A stretch of DNA of 64,000 nt from Streptomyces hoynatensis (lineage in GTDB: Bacteria > Actinomycetota > Actinomycetes > Streptomycetales > Streptomycetaceae): positions 1 through 64,000 of the forward strand of contig NZ_RBAL01000017.1 in NCBI RefSeq assembly GCF_003626535.1, in the 5' to 3' direction. A program made the translations under genes and the position numbers. The notes under the pieces were generated by a model. That model searched no databases. It saw nothing but the letters and a program-made list of their open reading frames with translations, and was not told the origin of the DNA. Each line of letters opens with the position of its first letter. The stretch's first letter is position 1. This document shows positions 24,633 through 32,321 of this stretch, in pieces.

Positions 24633-26720
24633 TCAGGCCGTGCGGCACACCTGGCCGTTGAGGGTGAAGACGGTCGGCGTGGGATTGGCCCCGTCGTTGG
24701 CGCCGACGAAGCCGAAGGAGGCGGTGGAGCCGCCGTGCGCGGCCAGGACCGCGTTCCAGCCGACGTCGATGGCGTGGACCCGCGTGCCGTCGCTGCTCAG
24801 CCCGGCGTTCCAGGCGCTCTGCGCCGACTGCCCGGCGGAGGGCCAGGTGAAGTCCAGGCTCCACCCGTTGATCGCGGTGTCCGCGAGGTTGGTGACGGTG
24901 ATCGTGGCGACGAAGCCGCTGCTCCAGCCGGAGTCCACGTGGTACGTCGCCACGCAGGTGCTGTCCCGTGGCGAGGTGGTGGTCAGCGTCAGCGGGGCGG
25001 AGGGGCGGGAGAGGCGGCCGTCGGCGTTCCTGGCCAGGACGTTGACGGTGTGTTCCGAGCCGGGCGGCAGGTTGCGCAGGACCACGGAGGTGGAGGTGGC
25101 GGAGCCAAGCAACTGGGCGTTGGCGCCGAGCCGTTCGTAGACCTCGTAGCGCACCGGCGTGCCCTCGGCGCTCGCGGGCCAGCTCAGGGTGGCCGTGGTG
25201 CTGTCCACGGCGGTCAGGATGGGGGCGCCCGGGGCGCCGACGGCCGGCTCGGCGCGGTCCGGGTGCACGGTGAGCGTGGTGATCGAGTACGGCGGCAGGA
25301 CCTGGGAGCCGTCCGCGGCGGCGGCCACGCGCGTGACGTCGGTGTCGCCCCGGGCGTAGCGGTAGGCGACGGGTGCCCCGGCGGCCGGCGAGAAGCCGGC
25401 GTAGTGCAGGTCGACGGTCCGGGAGGCTTCGGGGTCCTTGTTGATCAGCAGGACGCTGAGGTCGCCGTCGGCGCGGTGCACGGCGTGGACCGAGACGCTG
25501 TCGCTGCCGGAGGCGGCGGCCACCATGGTGTCCCCGGGACGGCCGAGCGTGGTCAGCGACTTGATGGCGTAGTAGGGGTGGAACGGGGTGTTGACCGCGG
25601 GCTGGCAGACGTCCTCGATGCAGCCGCCGCTGGAGAGCAGGCCGAAGTCGTTGAAGTCGACCTCGCCGTCGACCGTGCTGATCGCGCCCGGCCCGTTGTG
25701 CGTGTTCCACCAGTCGACGGTGAAGACGCCGTTCTCCAGCGCCGTCATGTAGACGTCGGCGGCGAACAGGGCGTTGGGCCTGCTGTTCTGCTGGACGTTC
25801 GAGTTGACCTCGGTCAGGGCGATGCCGATCTCGGCGGAGCGTTCCCCGGCGTACCGGTCGATCTGGCGGCGGATCTCCCGGAGCTGGCCGGGGAGCCTGG
25901 CGACCCGCTGCAGGGCCTCGTCGGCGGTGGCGCCGCCCGGGTAGGAGTGCACGATGACGAAGTCGACGGTGCCGGCGACCATGGACAGCACGGTGTGGTT
26001 CCAGTCGGCCGCGTCCCCCGAGCCGGCGATTCCGTCGGGCCAGTCCCCCGGAGTGGTCAGGACGGCGCCGATCTCGATGTCCGGGTCGACCGCCTTCATC
26101 GCCTCCGCGTAGGCGAGGACGTTGCGGGCGTATTCCTGCGGGCTCTTGTCCGCGTGCTCGTCGGCCTCCCAGCCGCTTCCGTAGTGGCCGTTGCCGTAGA
26201 TCTCGTTGCCGATCTCCCAGTACCTGGCGTCGTAGTCGCGGGTGACGTTGGCGTAGCGGACCCACGCGGCGGCCTCCTCGGGGCTGCCGGTGCCGTAGTT
26301 CGCGATGATCATCGGCTGGGCGCCGGTGGCCCGCACGGTGCCCATGAAGGCGTCGAAGTCGGTGCCGGGTGCCACGTAGCCGCCCGGGGCGGTGTGGTCC
26401 TCCCAGTGGTAGATGTCGCCGTAGGAGCCGCCGGGGTAGCGCATGAGCCCGACGCCGGCCGCCTCCATGAGGGAGGCGACCTCCGGGTCGTTCATGTGGG
26501 AGTCCCAGATGGCGGTGTTGACGCCGAACGCCGTGTCGCCGAGCGTGCCGAGCCCGAGCGTGGCGTTGACGGTGACGTCGACGGCCGGATCTTCCGCGGC
26601 GCCGGCCGGGGCCGGTGCCGCGACGGCGGCCGCGGCCAGCGCGGCGAGGGCCGTGGTGACCGCGGCGGTGGCTCTGCGGAAGGCCCCCGGCCGGCGGGAC
26701 GGTTGAGGTGAGAGCGGCAT
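24633..26720 (-). CDS. secreted GH51-like arabinofuranosidase with Fn3 and CBM2
   Basis: A 695-residue secreted enzyme. The order is signal peptide (1-42), catalytic (beta/alpha)8 barrel to about 370, a beta domain, an Fn3 module (about 505-590) and a C-terminal CBM2 (about 595-695, with the paired cysteines STCVATYHV and NGQVCRTA and tryptophans for cellulose binding). Likely acid/base is E173 in WEIGNEIYGNG and nucleophile E304 in ALTEVNSN, as in clan GH-A alpha-L-arabinofuranosidases. A perfect CebR box 115 bases upstream ties it to cellulose/cellobiose response. GAAGGGAA precedes the ATG. Exact family (GH51 against a relative) is not certain. Confidence 0.8.
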   Translation of the reverse strand: MPLSPQPSRRPGAFRRATAAVTTALAALAAAAVAAPAPAGAAEDPAVDVTVNATLGLGTLGDTAFGVNTAIWDSHMNDPEVASLMEAAGVGLMRYPGGSYGDIYHWEDHTAPGGYVAPGTDFDAFMGTVRATGAQPMIIANYGTGSPEEAAAWVRYANVTRDYDARYWEIGNEIYGNGHYGSGWEADEHADKSPQEYARNVLAYAEAMKAVDPDIEIGAVLTTPGDWPDGIAGSGDAADWNHTVLSMVAGTVDFVIVHSYPGGATADEALQRVARLPGQLREIRRQIDRYAGERSAEIGIALTEVNSNVQQNSRPNALFAADVYMTALENGVFTVDWWNTHNGPGAISTVDGEVDFNDFGLLSSGGCIEDVCQPAVNTPFHPYYAIKSLTTLGRPGDTMVAAASGSDSVSVHAVHRADGDLSVLLINKDPEASRTVDLHYAGFSPAAGAPVAYRYARGDTDVTRVAAAADGSQVLPPYSITTLTVHPDRAEPAVGAPGAPILTAVDSTTATLSWPASAEGTPVRYEVYERLGANAQLLGSATSTSVVLRNLPPGSEHTVNVLARNADGRLSRPSAPLTLTTTSPRDSTCVATYHVDSGWSSGFVATITVTNLADTAINGWSLDFTWPSAGQSAQSAWNAGLSSDGTRVHAIDVGWNAVLAAHGGSTASFGFVGANDGANPTPTVFTLNGQVCRTA

Positions 26721-26834
26721 GGCGCGTTCCCTTCACGGGTGGGCAGGAACCGCGGGAGGCGAGAGCGCGCCCCGGCGTTCCTCGTCCTCGCTCCGCTCCG
26801 TGCCCCAGGGTGCGCGCCCTCGCCCCGGCGGCTC

Positions 26835-26848
26835 TGGGAGCGCTCCCA
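26835..26848. promoter_or_regulatory. CebR box
   Basis: TGGGAGCGCTCCCA, a perfect 14-base palindrome identical to the CebR operator known from Streptomyces, where the LacI-type repressor CebR is released by cellobiose. It is 115 bases upstream of the GH51-like start and just beyond the end of the GH127 gene, so it controls the GH51-like gene. Confidence 0.88.
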
Positions 26849-26934
26849 TAATCGGAGCGGTCCCCTGCTCCGTCAATACCCGGGCACCCCGGTGCCGTTG
26901 GGGGATGCCGCCGCGCGGCGGCTCCCCGGGGGGC

Positions 26935-29298
26935 CTAACCGGCTCCCTCGATGCGCCACCGGTTGTCGGCGGTGCCGTCGTCGGGGACCTGGAGGGCGAA
27001 CGCGCCGAGGGCGGTGGAGTTGTTCTCGATGCCGAGCAGCTTCCCGCTGTGCACATTGCGGATCTTGTACGTGCCGTCGCCCTGACCGAGCAGTGTCCAC
27101 CGGTGATCGGCGGTGCCGTTGTCCGACCACTGCAGGACGATCGCGTTGTCCGCCGTGGACATGTTCTGCACGCCGAGCACCTTGCCGCTGTGGGCGTTGC
27201 GGAATCGGACCGCGTCCCCGTCCGTGACGAGATACCAGTCGTGGTCCGCGGTTCCCGAGTCATGCCATTGGAGGGCCCGGCCGCCGTCGGCGGTGGACAT
27301 GTCCTGGATGCCGAGCACCAGCCCGCTGCCCGCGTTGACGAGGCGGACGGGGGCGTCGCCGGCCCCGCCGGTGCGCCAGTAGACGGTGTACGTGTGGCCG
27401 TGCGCGTCGTAGAAGGGCTCCAGGGAGACGCGCGCCCCGCCGGCGGTGGCGGTGAAGGCGAGGGAGTCGCCGCTCACGCGGGTGATCGAGGCGGCGTCCA
27501 GCGCGGGCGGGGAGCCGGGCACGGCGGTGCCGTAGTTGCCCGAGAGCACCACGGGGCCGTAGGTGACGGCGGCGATGTTCGCGTCGTCGTTGGTGGGCCT
27601 GAGGACGATCCGCATGGGCAGGCGGACGGTCACCGTGTCGCCCGAGGTCCAGGAGCGGGTCAGGGTGGCGTAACTGCCGGGCGTGGTTGCGATGTTCTGC
27701 ACCGTCCCGTTGACGCTGACGCTGGCCCCGGTGGTCCAGCCCGGGATGCGGATGCGCATCGGCCAGGTGCCGCCCACCTCGCCGGTGACCCGCAGGGTCG
27801 TGGTGTCGGAGACCGGGTAGGAGGTGGACTGGGTGACGGTGATGCCGCGTTCTTCCCAGGTGAGCACCGAGGGCAGGAACAGGTTCACGATCAGCGTGGT
27901 GCCGCTGAAGAAGTAGGCGGAGTCCATCAGCTTGGTGTGCGTCTCCAGGCCGGTCCCCTGGCAGCACCAGAAGCTGTTGTAGTCGGTGCTCCAGGTGCCG
28001 CCGCCCCAGGCCGGGCCCACGCCGCGCCGGCCGCCCGGGTTGAGCGGGGTGAAGTAGGTGACGTGGCCGTGGGCGTCGGCCGGGTTCTGCTGGCCGATCA
28101 TCTGGTTGAGCCACGCCTGCTCGTAGTAGTCGAACAGGGCGGCGCGCTCCGGGTCCAGGGTGAACAGTTCCCTGGTGAGCTTGAGCATGTTGTACGTGTT
28201 GCAGCTCTCGCAGGTGTCCTGGTTCAGGTAGGCGGCGATGGCGTTCGGGCGGCGGAAGTGCTCGGCCTGGCTGTTGCCGCCGATGGCGTAGGTGTGGGCG
28301 CCGACGCAGATGTTCCAGGCGTTGGCCGCGATGTCGCGGTAGCGGGTGGTGCCGGTGGCCTGGTACTCGCGGGCGGCGCCGATCCACTTGGGGACCTGGG
28401 TGTTGGCGTGCAGCCCGCTGAGCGCGTCCTGCCCCGCGGCCAGCGGGGCGAACACCGCCTCGTGGTCGAACCGCCGGGCCACGGTGAGCCAGCGCGGGTC
28501 GCCGGTCTCCTGGTGGATCTCGCACAGCACGTCGTTCATGCCGCCGAACTCGGTCTCCAGCATGGCCTGCATCTGCTGGGTGCTCAGGCGGCCGGTGCGC
28601 CGGTCGACCCAGCCGGCCAGGTTGAGCAGCACGTCCCTGGCCTCGGTGCTGCCGAGGAGGCGCCACACGTCGAGCAGGCCGGCCAGGGTCTTGTGGAGGG
28701 CGTAGTAGGGGACGTTGCCGTTGGAGAGGGTCCGCGCCTCGAGGGCGGTGAACTCGGACTCGGGGAAACCGGAGAGGTAGCCGTCGGCGAACCCGGCCGC
28801 GCCGTTGTTGGCCTGGCACTGGGCCAGCCCCGCCACCATCCGGTTCGCCTGGTCGCGGCAGGTGGCGTCCCCGGTGACGGCGTGGCCCTGCGCCCAGGCG
28901 GTCAGGAAGTGCCCCTGCACGTGGCTGCGGAAGGGGAAGTTCGGCGCGTCCCAGCCGCCGTTGGGCTGGGCGCCGTTGGTGGACAGGCGGTGGTTGGCCC
29001 GGAAGGCGTACAGGAGCCGGTCGACGTCGACGAATCTCAGGTAGGCCAGCGTGCGGTTCTGGTTGTCGAGCCACCGGCTGTCGGTCAGCCGGACCCGGCC
29101 GAGCGGGAAGGGGGAAGCGGAGACCTCGACGGCGGCCTGGGCCGTACGGCTCGCCGCGCGGGCGCGCGGGATTCCGAGGCCGGAGGCGGCGGCGCCCGTG
29201 GCGGCGGCGGTCACGCCGGCGGCGCGCAGGAGGCGCCGTCTGCTGAGAGGGGATCCCGGGGAGCCGGGCGTGGGGGACGGGGAGGGTGCAGGGGACAT
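26935..29298 (-). CDS. GH127 beta-L-arabinofuranosidase with ricin-type lectin domain
   Basis: A 787-residue exported enzyme. The twin-arginine signal SRRRLLRAAGVTAAATGAAA is followed by a GH127 (old DUF1680) catalytic domain to about residue 640: FPFRSHVQGHFLTAWAQGHA, ETEFGGMNDVLCEIHQETGD, DTCESCNTYNMLKLTRELFT and SFWCCQGTGLETHTKLMDS. The conserved Glu and the Cys residues of the ETC/CNTYN and WCC motifs form the zinc-thiolate site known for this family. Residues about 650-787 are a ricin B-type trefoil with three QW repeats (ALQWHDSGTADHDW, VLQWSDNGTADHRW). It should release beta-L-arabinofuranose from plant glycans or related polymers. GGAAAGG precedes the ATG. Confidence 0.88.
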   Translation of the reverse strand: MSPAPSPSPTPGSPGSPLSRRRLLRAAGVTAAATGAAASGLGIPRARAASRTAQAAVEVSASPFPLGRVRLTDSRWLDNQNRTLAYLRFVDVDRLLYAFRANHRLSTNGAQPNGGWDAPNFPFRSHVQGHFLTAWAQGHAVTGDATCRDQANRMVAGLAQCQANNGAAGFADGYLSGFPESEFTALEARTLSNGNVPYYALHKTLAGLLDVWRLLGSTEARDVLLNLAGWVDRRTGRLSTQQMQAMLETEFGGMNDVLCEIHQETGDPRWLTVARRFDHEAVFAPLAAGQDALSGLHANTQVPKWIGAAREYQATGTTRYRDIAANAWNICVGAHTYAIGGNSQAEHFRRPNAIAAYLNQDTCESCNTYNMLKLTRELFTLDPERAALFDYYEQAWLNQMIGQQNPADAHGHVTYFTPLNPGGRRGVGPAWGGGTWSTDYNSFWCCQGTGLETHTKLMDSAYFFSGTTLIVNLFLPSVLTWEERGITVTQSTSYPVSDTTTLRVTGEVGGTWPMRIRIPGWTTGASVSVNGTVQNIATTPGSYATLTRSWTSGDTVTVRLPMRIVLRPTNDDANIAAVTYGPVVLSGNYGTAVPGSPPALDAASITRVSGDSLAFTATAGGARVSLEPFYDAHGHTYTVYWRTGGAGDAPVRLVNAGSGLVLGIQDMSTADGGRALQWHDSGTADHDWYLVTDGDAVRFRNAHSGKVLGVQNMSTADNAIVLQWSDNGTADHRWTLLGQGDGTYKIRNVHSGKLLGIENNSTALGAFALQVPDDGTADNRWRIEGAG

Positions 29299-29647
29299 CG
29301 TGTGCCTTTCCGTGCGGGGACCGGCGCCCGCCCGCCGGGCGGGCGCCGGTGGAAGGTGTGGCCCGGGTCCGGCCGGTGCGCCGGCCTGCCGCCGCGGGAC
29401 GTCGGGCCGGCCCCGGGAGAGGGAGGCCGGCGAATCCGCGGCACCGGGTTCGATATATCGAACGATGTTCTCTATACCGAATGAAATCGACCATAGAAGC
29501 GGGTCGTGGGCATGTCAACAGCCTCGGCCGGAACGGGTTTTGCCGCGCGGCCGGCGGCCGAAATCCCCTGTGCGACGCCGGGCGTGTCATCGATTCCGCC
29601 CCGGCCACCGTCTCCCTTGTGACGCTTTCATTGGGGGAAGGAGCCGC
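29299..29647. other. divergent promoter region, GH127 / ECF sigma
   Basis: About 350 bases between two divergent genes. It holds the palindrome pair at 29448-29481 within an unusually AT-rich patch for this genome. No coding sequence is supported. Confidence 0.6.
29448..29481. promoter_or_regulatory. IclR-like tandem palindromes
   Basis: GTTCGATATATCGAAC (29448-29463) is a perfect 16-base palindrome. A weaker copy, TTCTCTATACCGAA (29468-29481), matches its 14-base core at 11 positions and starts 19 bases later. The TTCG-ATATA-CGAA type is reminiscent of IclR-family sites. It lies 150 bases before the GH127 start and 186 before the sigma start, so either could be regulated. Confidence 0.6.
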
Positions 29648-30169
29648 GTGACACACGAAGAGGACGAAGAGTTCCATGCCTTCGTCGCCGCCCGCTGGGG
29701 GCGGCTGCTTCGGACCGCCTTCCTGCTCACCGGCCACCAGCAGGACGCCGAGGACCTGGTGCAGTCCACACTGACCCGCGCCTTCGACCGGTGGGGCCGG
29801 GTGCGGCGGGCGGACGACCCGGAGGCCTACGTCTGGCGCATGCTCCTCAACGCCGCCACGGATCGCCTGCGCGCCCCGCGAAGGCTGCGGGAACGGCTCA
29901 CCACGCACCTGCCGGAGCGGGGAACGGCCGACCACAGCGAGGAACTGGCCGTTCGCGACGTCCTGCTGGAGGCGCTGGCCCTGCTGTCCTCCCGGCAGCG
30001 GGCGGTGGTGGTGCTGCGGTACCTGGAGGGGCGCACCGAGACGGAGGCCGCGCTGCTGCTCGGCACCACCGTCGGCACGGTCCGCAGCCACACGGCCAGG
30101 GCGCTGGCCACCCTGCGCGGGAACCCCGCGCTCCGTGATCTCACCGACCAGCGAGGAGTCGCACAATGA
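29648..30169 (+). CDS. SigE-family ECF RNA polymerase sigma factor
   Basis: A 173-residue ECF factor closely related to the one at 19776-20345. Region 2 is FHAFVAARWGRLLRTAFLLT, then GHQQDAEDLVQSTLTRAFDR; region 4 is LALLSSRQRAVVVLRYLEGR and TETEAALLLGTTVGTVRSHT. It starts with GTG 29648 after GGGGAAGGAG. Its stop overlaps the next ATG by four bases, so the membrane partner is translationally coupled. Conserved pairing suggests the partner controls its activity. Confidence 0.88.
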   Translation: MTHEEDEEFHAFVAARWGRLLRTAFLLTGHQQDAEDLVQSTLTRAFDRWGRVRRADDPEAYVWRMLLNAATDRLRAPRRLRERLTTHLPERGTADHSEELAVRDVLLEALALLSSRQRAVVVLRYLEGRTETEAALLLGTTVGTVRSHTARALATLRGNPALRDLTDQRGVAQ

Positions 30170-30867
30170 CGAACGAGGACCGGGTGTGGTCCGAGGAGGA
30201 CGTCGTCGCGTCGCTCTCCGTCCAGCTCGACCGCGCGGCCGGCACCCTCGTGGTGCCGCGGCCCCCGGTGGCCGCCATGATCCGCGACGGCCGCGCGCGC
30301 CGCCGGCGCAGGCGGGCCGCGACGGCGCTGGGGGCGGCCGTCGTGGTGGCGGGGACCGTGCCGTTCGCCTGGGGGGCCTTCCACTCGGGCACCGAGCGGT
30401 CGCTGCAGCCGCCGGCCTCGACGGTCGGCGAGTTCTCCGGGTCCGCACGGGTCGTTCAGCCCTACGAGGCGTTCGACATCGGGGCCGGGCTGCAGATGAC
30501 GCTGAAGGAGGACGGCTACCTCGCCCTCTCCGGCGGGGAGCTGCCGCGCAGCGCGGCCGAGGACACCGGCCCCTCCTTTTCGCGCCCGGAGGAGCCCACG
30601 TTCACCTACCCCGGATTTCCGCTGCCCCATGGCCGGCTCGTCCTGGCCGGCATGCTGCCCGGCGAGGAGATGCCCACCCGCGTCGAGGCGGAGTGGGGCG
30701 GCACCACGCACGCCGCCCGGATCGTCACCCTGCCCGGCGAGCCCGGCTGGTACGCCATCCACGCCGACCTGGGGTCGGGAGACGCCGGGCAACCGGTGAC
30801 CATCACCGTCTTCGGCGCCGAAGGCGAGGTGCTCGACCGGCTCCACAGCGCCCCGGCGGCCGGCTGA
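30166..30867 (+). CDS. membrane partner of ECF sigma factor, third ectodomain copy
   Basis: A 233-residue protein coupled to the sigma gene (ATGA). A cytoplasmic head of about 45 residues (SLSVQLDRAAGTLVVPRPPV, AAMIRDGRARRRRRRAA) is followed by one membrane helix (TALGAAVVVAGTVPFAWGAF) and an ectodomain. The ectodomain RVVQPYEAFDIGAGLQMTLK and GYLALSGGEL, ending EPGWYAIHADL and VTITVFGAEGEVLDRL, aligns with VRPYERVVINRETVLGLLPE and the ends of the proteins at 19070-20897, though more diverged. No anti-sigma zinc motif. Probably a sensor or anti-sigma factor; inferred from gene order. Confidence 0.75.
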   Translation: MTNEDRVWSEEDVVASLSVQLDRAAGTLVVPRPPVAAMIRDGRARRRRRRAATALGAAVVVAGTVPFAWGAFHSGTERSLQPPASTVGEFSGSARVVQPYEAFDIGAGLQMTLKEDGYLALSGGELPRSAAEDTGPSFSRPEEPTFTYPGFPLPHGRLVLAGMLPGEEMPTRVEAEWGGTTHAARIVTLPGEPGWYAIHADLGSGDAGQPVTITVFGAEGEVLDRLHSAPAAG

Positions 30868-30896
30868 CCCCGGCACGGCCCGGCCTGCCGGGGAAC

Positions 30897-30930
30897 GCCG
30901 GCGCCGCGGCCCGCCTTCCGCGGCGCCGGC
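30897..30930 (+). terminator. hairpin after sigma operon
   Basis: Arms GCCGGCGCCGCGG (30897-30909) and CCGCGGCGCCGGC (30918-30930), 13 perfect pairs with an 8-base loop, 29 bases after the stop of the sigma partner gene. Confidence 0.65.
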
Positions 30931-31012
30931 GGCAGCGCCCGGCGCCGGGCTCCCGCAATACCGCACCACCGCACCACCCGTACCAGGCACGCAGCACGAG
31001 GAGAAGCACCCG

Positions 31013-31564
31013 ATGGCACGCCGCACCGGCCCCCGGCAGGGGGCGCTCCGCCTGACGCACGCCAACCAGAGGCGCGGGGCCGCCCGGTTCCGCGAGCGGC
31101 CCGACCCGCCGCCGATCCGGCGCGCCACGGGACGCCGGCTGCACCGCCTCGGGCTGCTGCGGTCCGCCGGCGTCCGGGCCGGGCGGCGGCGTCCGGCACC
31201 GTACGAGGTCGCGGTCCCGGCCCTGTCCCCCGCCGGCCGCAAGGCGCTCGGGCGGCTCACCGGCGGGGCGCCCGCGGCACGCCGCCGGCTTCGCGCGTCC
31301 CGGGCGGAACGCCCCGTCCCGGCCCGGGGCGCGGGCGGCGAGTGGCTGATCACCGACAAGAGGGGGCGGGTCCTCGTGCAGGTCCGCGGCGAAAGCCGCG
31401 AGCGGGCCCTCGCCGCCGCCCGGCGGATTCCGGCCGTCCGCCTGGCCGAGGCCCGGGAGGGCGGCCTCGGTTCCCGCCCCCGGCACACCACCGACCTCGC
31501 CTGGAGCCCCGCGCCCCGGCTCGGCCCCGCCGCCCGTGGGTCCGGAACCGGGCGCGGCTGGTGA
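31013..31564 (+). CDS. arginine-rich hypothetical protein
   Basis: A 183-residue, strongly basic protein with many Arg and Ala residues and no membrane segment. The ATG follows CACGAGGAGAAGC, a good ribosome binding site. The middle contains GGEWLITDKRGRVLVQVRGE and SRERALAAARRIPAVRLAEA, which looks like a folded strand-helix unit, while the flanks are low complexity. It could bind nucleic acid, but no family is recognised. The composition also allows a spurious frame, so confidence is modest. Confidence 0.5.
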   Translation: MARRTGPRQGALRLTHANQRRGAARFRERPDPPPIRRATGRRLHRLGLLRSAGVRAGRRRPAPYEVAVPALSPAGRKALGRLTGGAPAARRRLRASRAERPVPARGAGGEWLITDKRGRVLVQVRGESRERALAAARRIPAVRLAEAREGGLGSRPRHTTDLAWSPAPRLGPAARGSGTGRGW

Positions 31565-31624
31565 CGGGCCCCGGCCCCCTGCCGGCCGCTCCCGGGCCCC
31601 GGCGCCTCCCGGGCCCCGGCCCCT

Positions 31625-32251
31625 TCACAGGGTGCGGGCCAGCAGCGCGGCGCCCATCGCCAGCATGGTGGCGGCGACGAGTGCGTCCAGCGCCCGCCAC
31701 ATGCCGGGGCGGGACAGGAGGCCGCCGAGGAGCCGGGCGCCGTAGCCGAGGCCGGCGAACCAGGTGAGGCTCGCCAGCATGGCGCCCAGGCCGAAGACCC
31801 AGCGCAGCGAGCCGTGGTCGGCGGCGACCGAGCCGAGCAGGAGCACGGTGTCCAGGTACACGTGCGGGTTGAGCCAAGTCAGCGCCAGGCAGGTGAGCAC
31901 GGCGGTGCGGGCGGAGCCGGCCGGGGCGCCGCCCGCCGTCAGCGCCTGCCCGGCGGGGGGCCACAGCGCGCGGCGGGCCGCCAGCAGGCCGTAGCAGGTC
32001 AGGAAGCCCCCGCCGGCCAGGCCGACGGCCGTCAGCGCCGCCGGCCACGCGGTGACCACGGCGCCGAGCCCGGCCACCCCGAGGGTGATGAGGATCGCGT
32101 CGGAGGCGGCGCAGATGCCGACCACCGCGGAGACGGCCTGCCGGCGCGCCCCCTGGCGCAGGACGAACGCGTTCTGGGCGCCGATGGCCACGATGAGGGA
32201 CAGGCCGGTGCCGAATCCGGCGCCGGCCGCCGGGAGGATGCCGCTGTTCAC
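31625..32251 (-). CDS. LysE/ArgO-family amino acid exporter
   Basis: A 208-residue membrane protein with about six helices. The N-terminus has the family signature FGTGLSLIVAIGAQNAFVLR and QGARRQAVSAVVGICAASD, and the middle has LTWLNPHVYLDTVLLLGSVA, the conserved NPH(V/A)YLDT motif. Such exporters remove excess L-lysine and/or L-arginine. The gene is divergent from a LysG/ArgP-type regulator, the classic arrangement in Corynebacterium, with an inverted repeat in between. Confidence 0.9.
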   Translation of the reverse strand: MNSGILPAAGAGFGTGLSLIVAIGAQNAFVLRQGARRQAVSAVVGICAASDAILITLGVAGLGAVVTAWPAALTAVGLAGGGFLTCYGLLAARRALWPPAGQALTAGGAPAGSARTAVLTCLALTWLNPHVYLDTVLLLGSVAADHGSLRWVFGLGAMLASLTWFAGLGYGARLLGGLLSRPGMWRALDALVAATMLAMGAALLARTL

Positions 32252-32288
32252 GCCGACCGACGCTAGGCAGCCGCGCCGCGTGAGTACA

Positions 32289-32314
32289 GCTAAAGTTTCT
32301 TACATACCCTTAGC
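32289..32314. promoter_or_regulatory. LysR-type binding region
   Basis: GCTAA (32289-32293) and TTAGC (32310-32314) form an inverted repeat 16 bases apart in an AT-rich stretch just before the regulator ATG, between the divergent exporter and regulator genes. Likely site for the LysG-type protein. Confidence 0.5.
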
Positions 32315-32321
32315 CCTTGTG

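Noticed and set aside
27260..30448. 1062-codon minus-strand frame spanning GH127 and the sigma operon
   Set aside because: It runs in the wrong frame through GH127 and antisense to the sigma genes; residues are Arg/Pro-rich noise.
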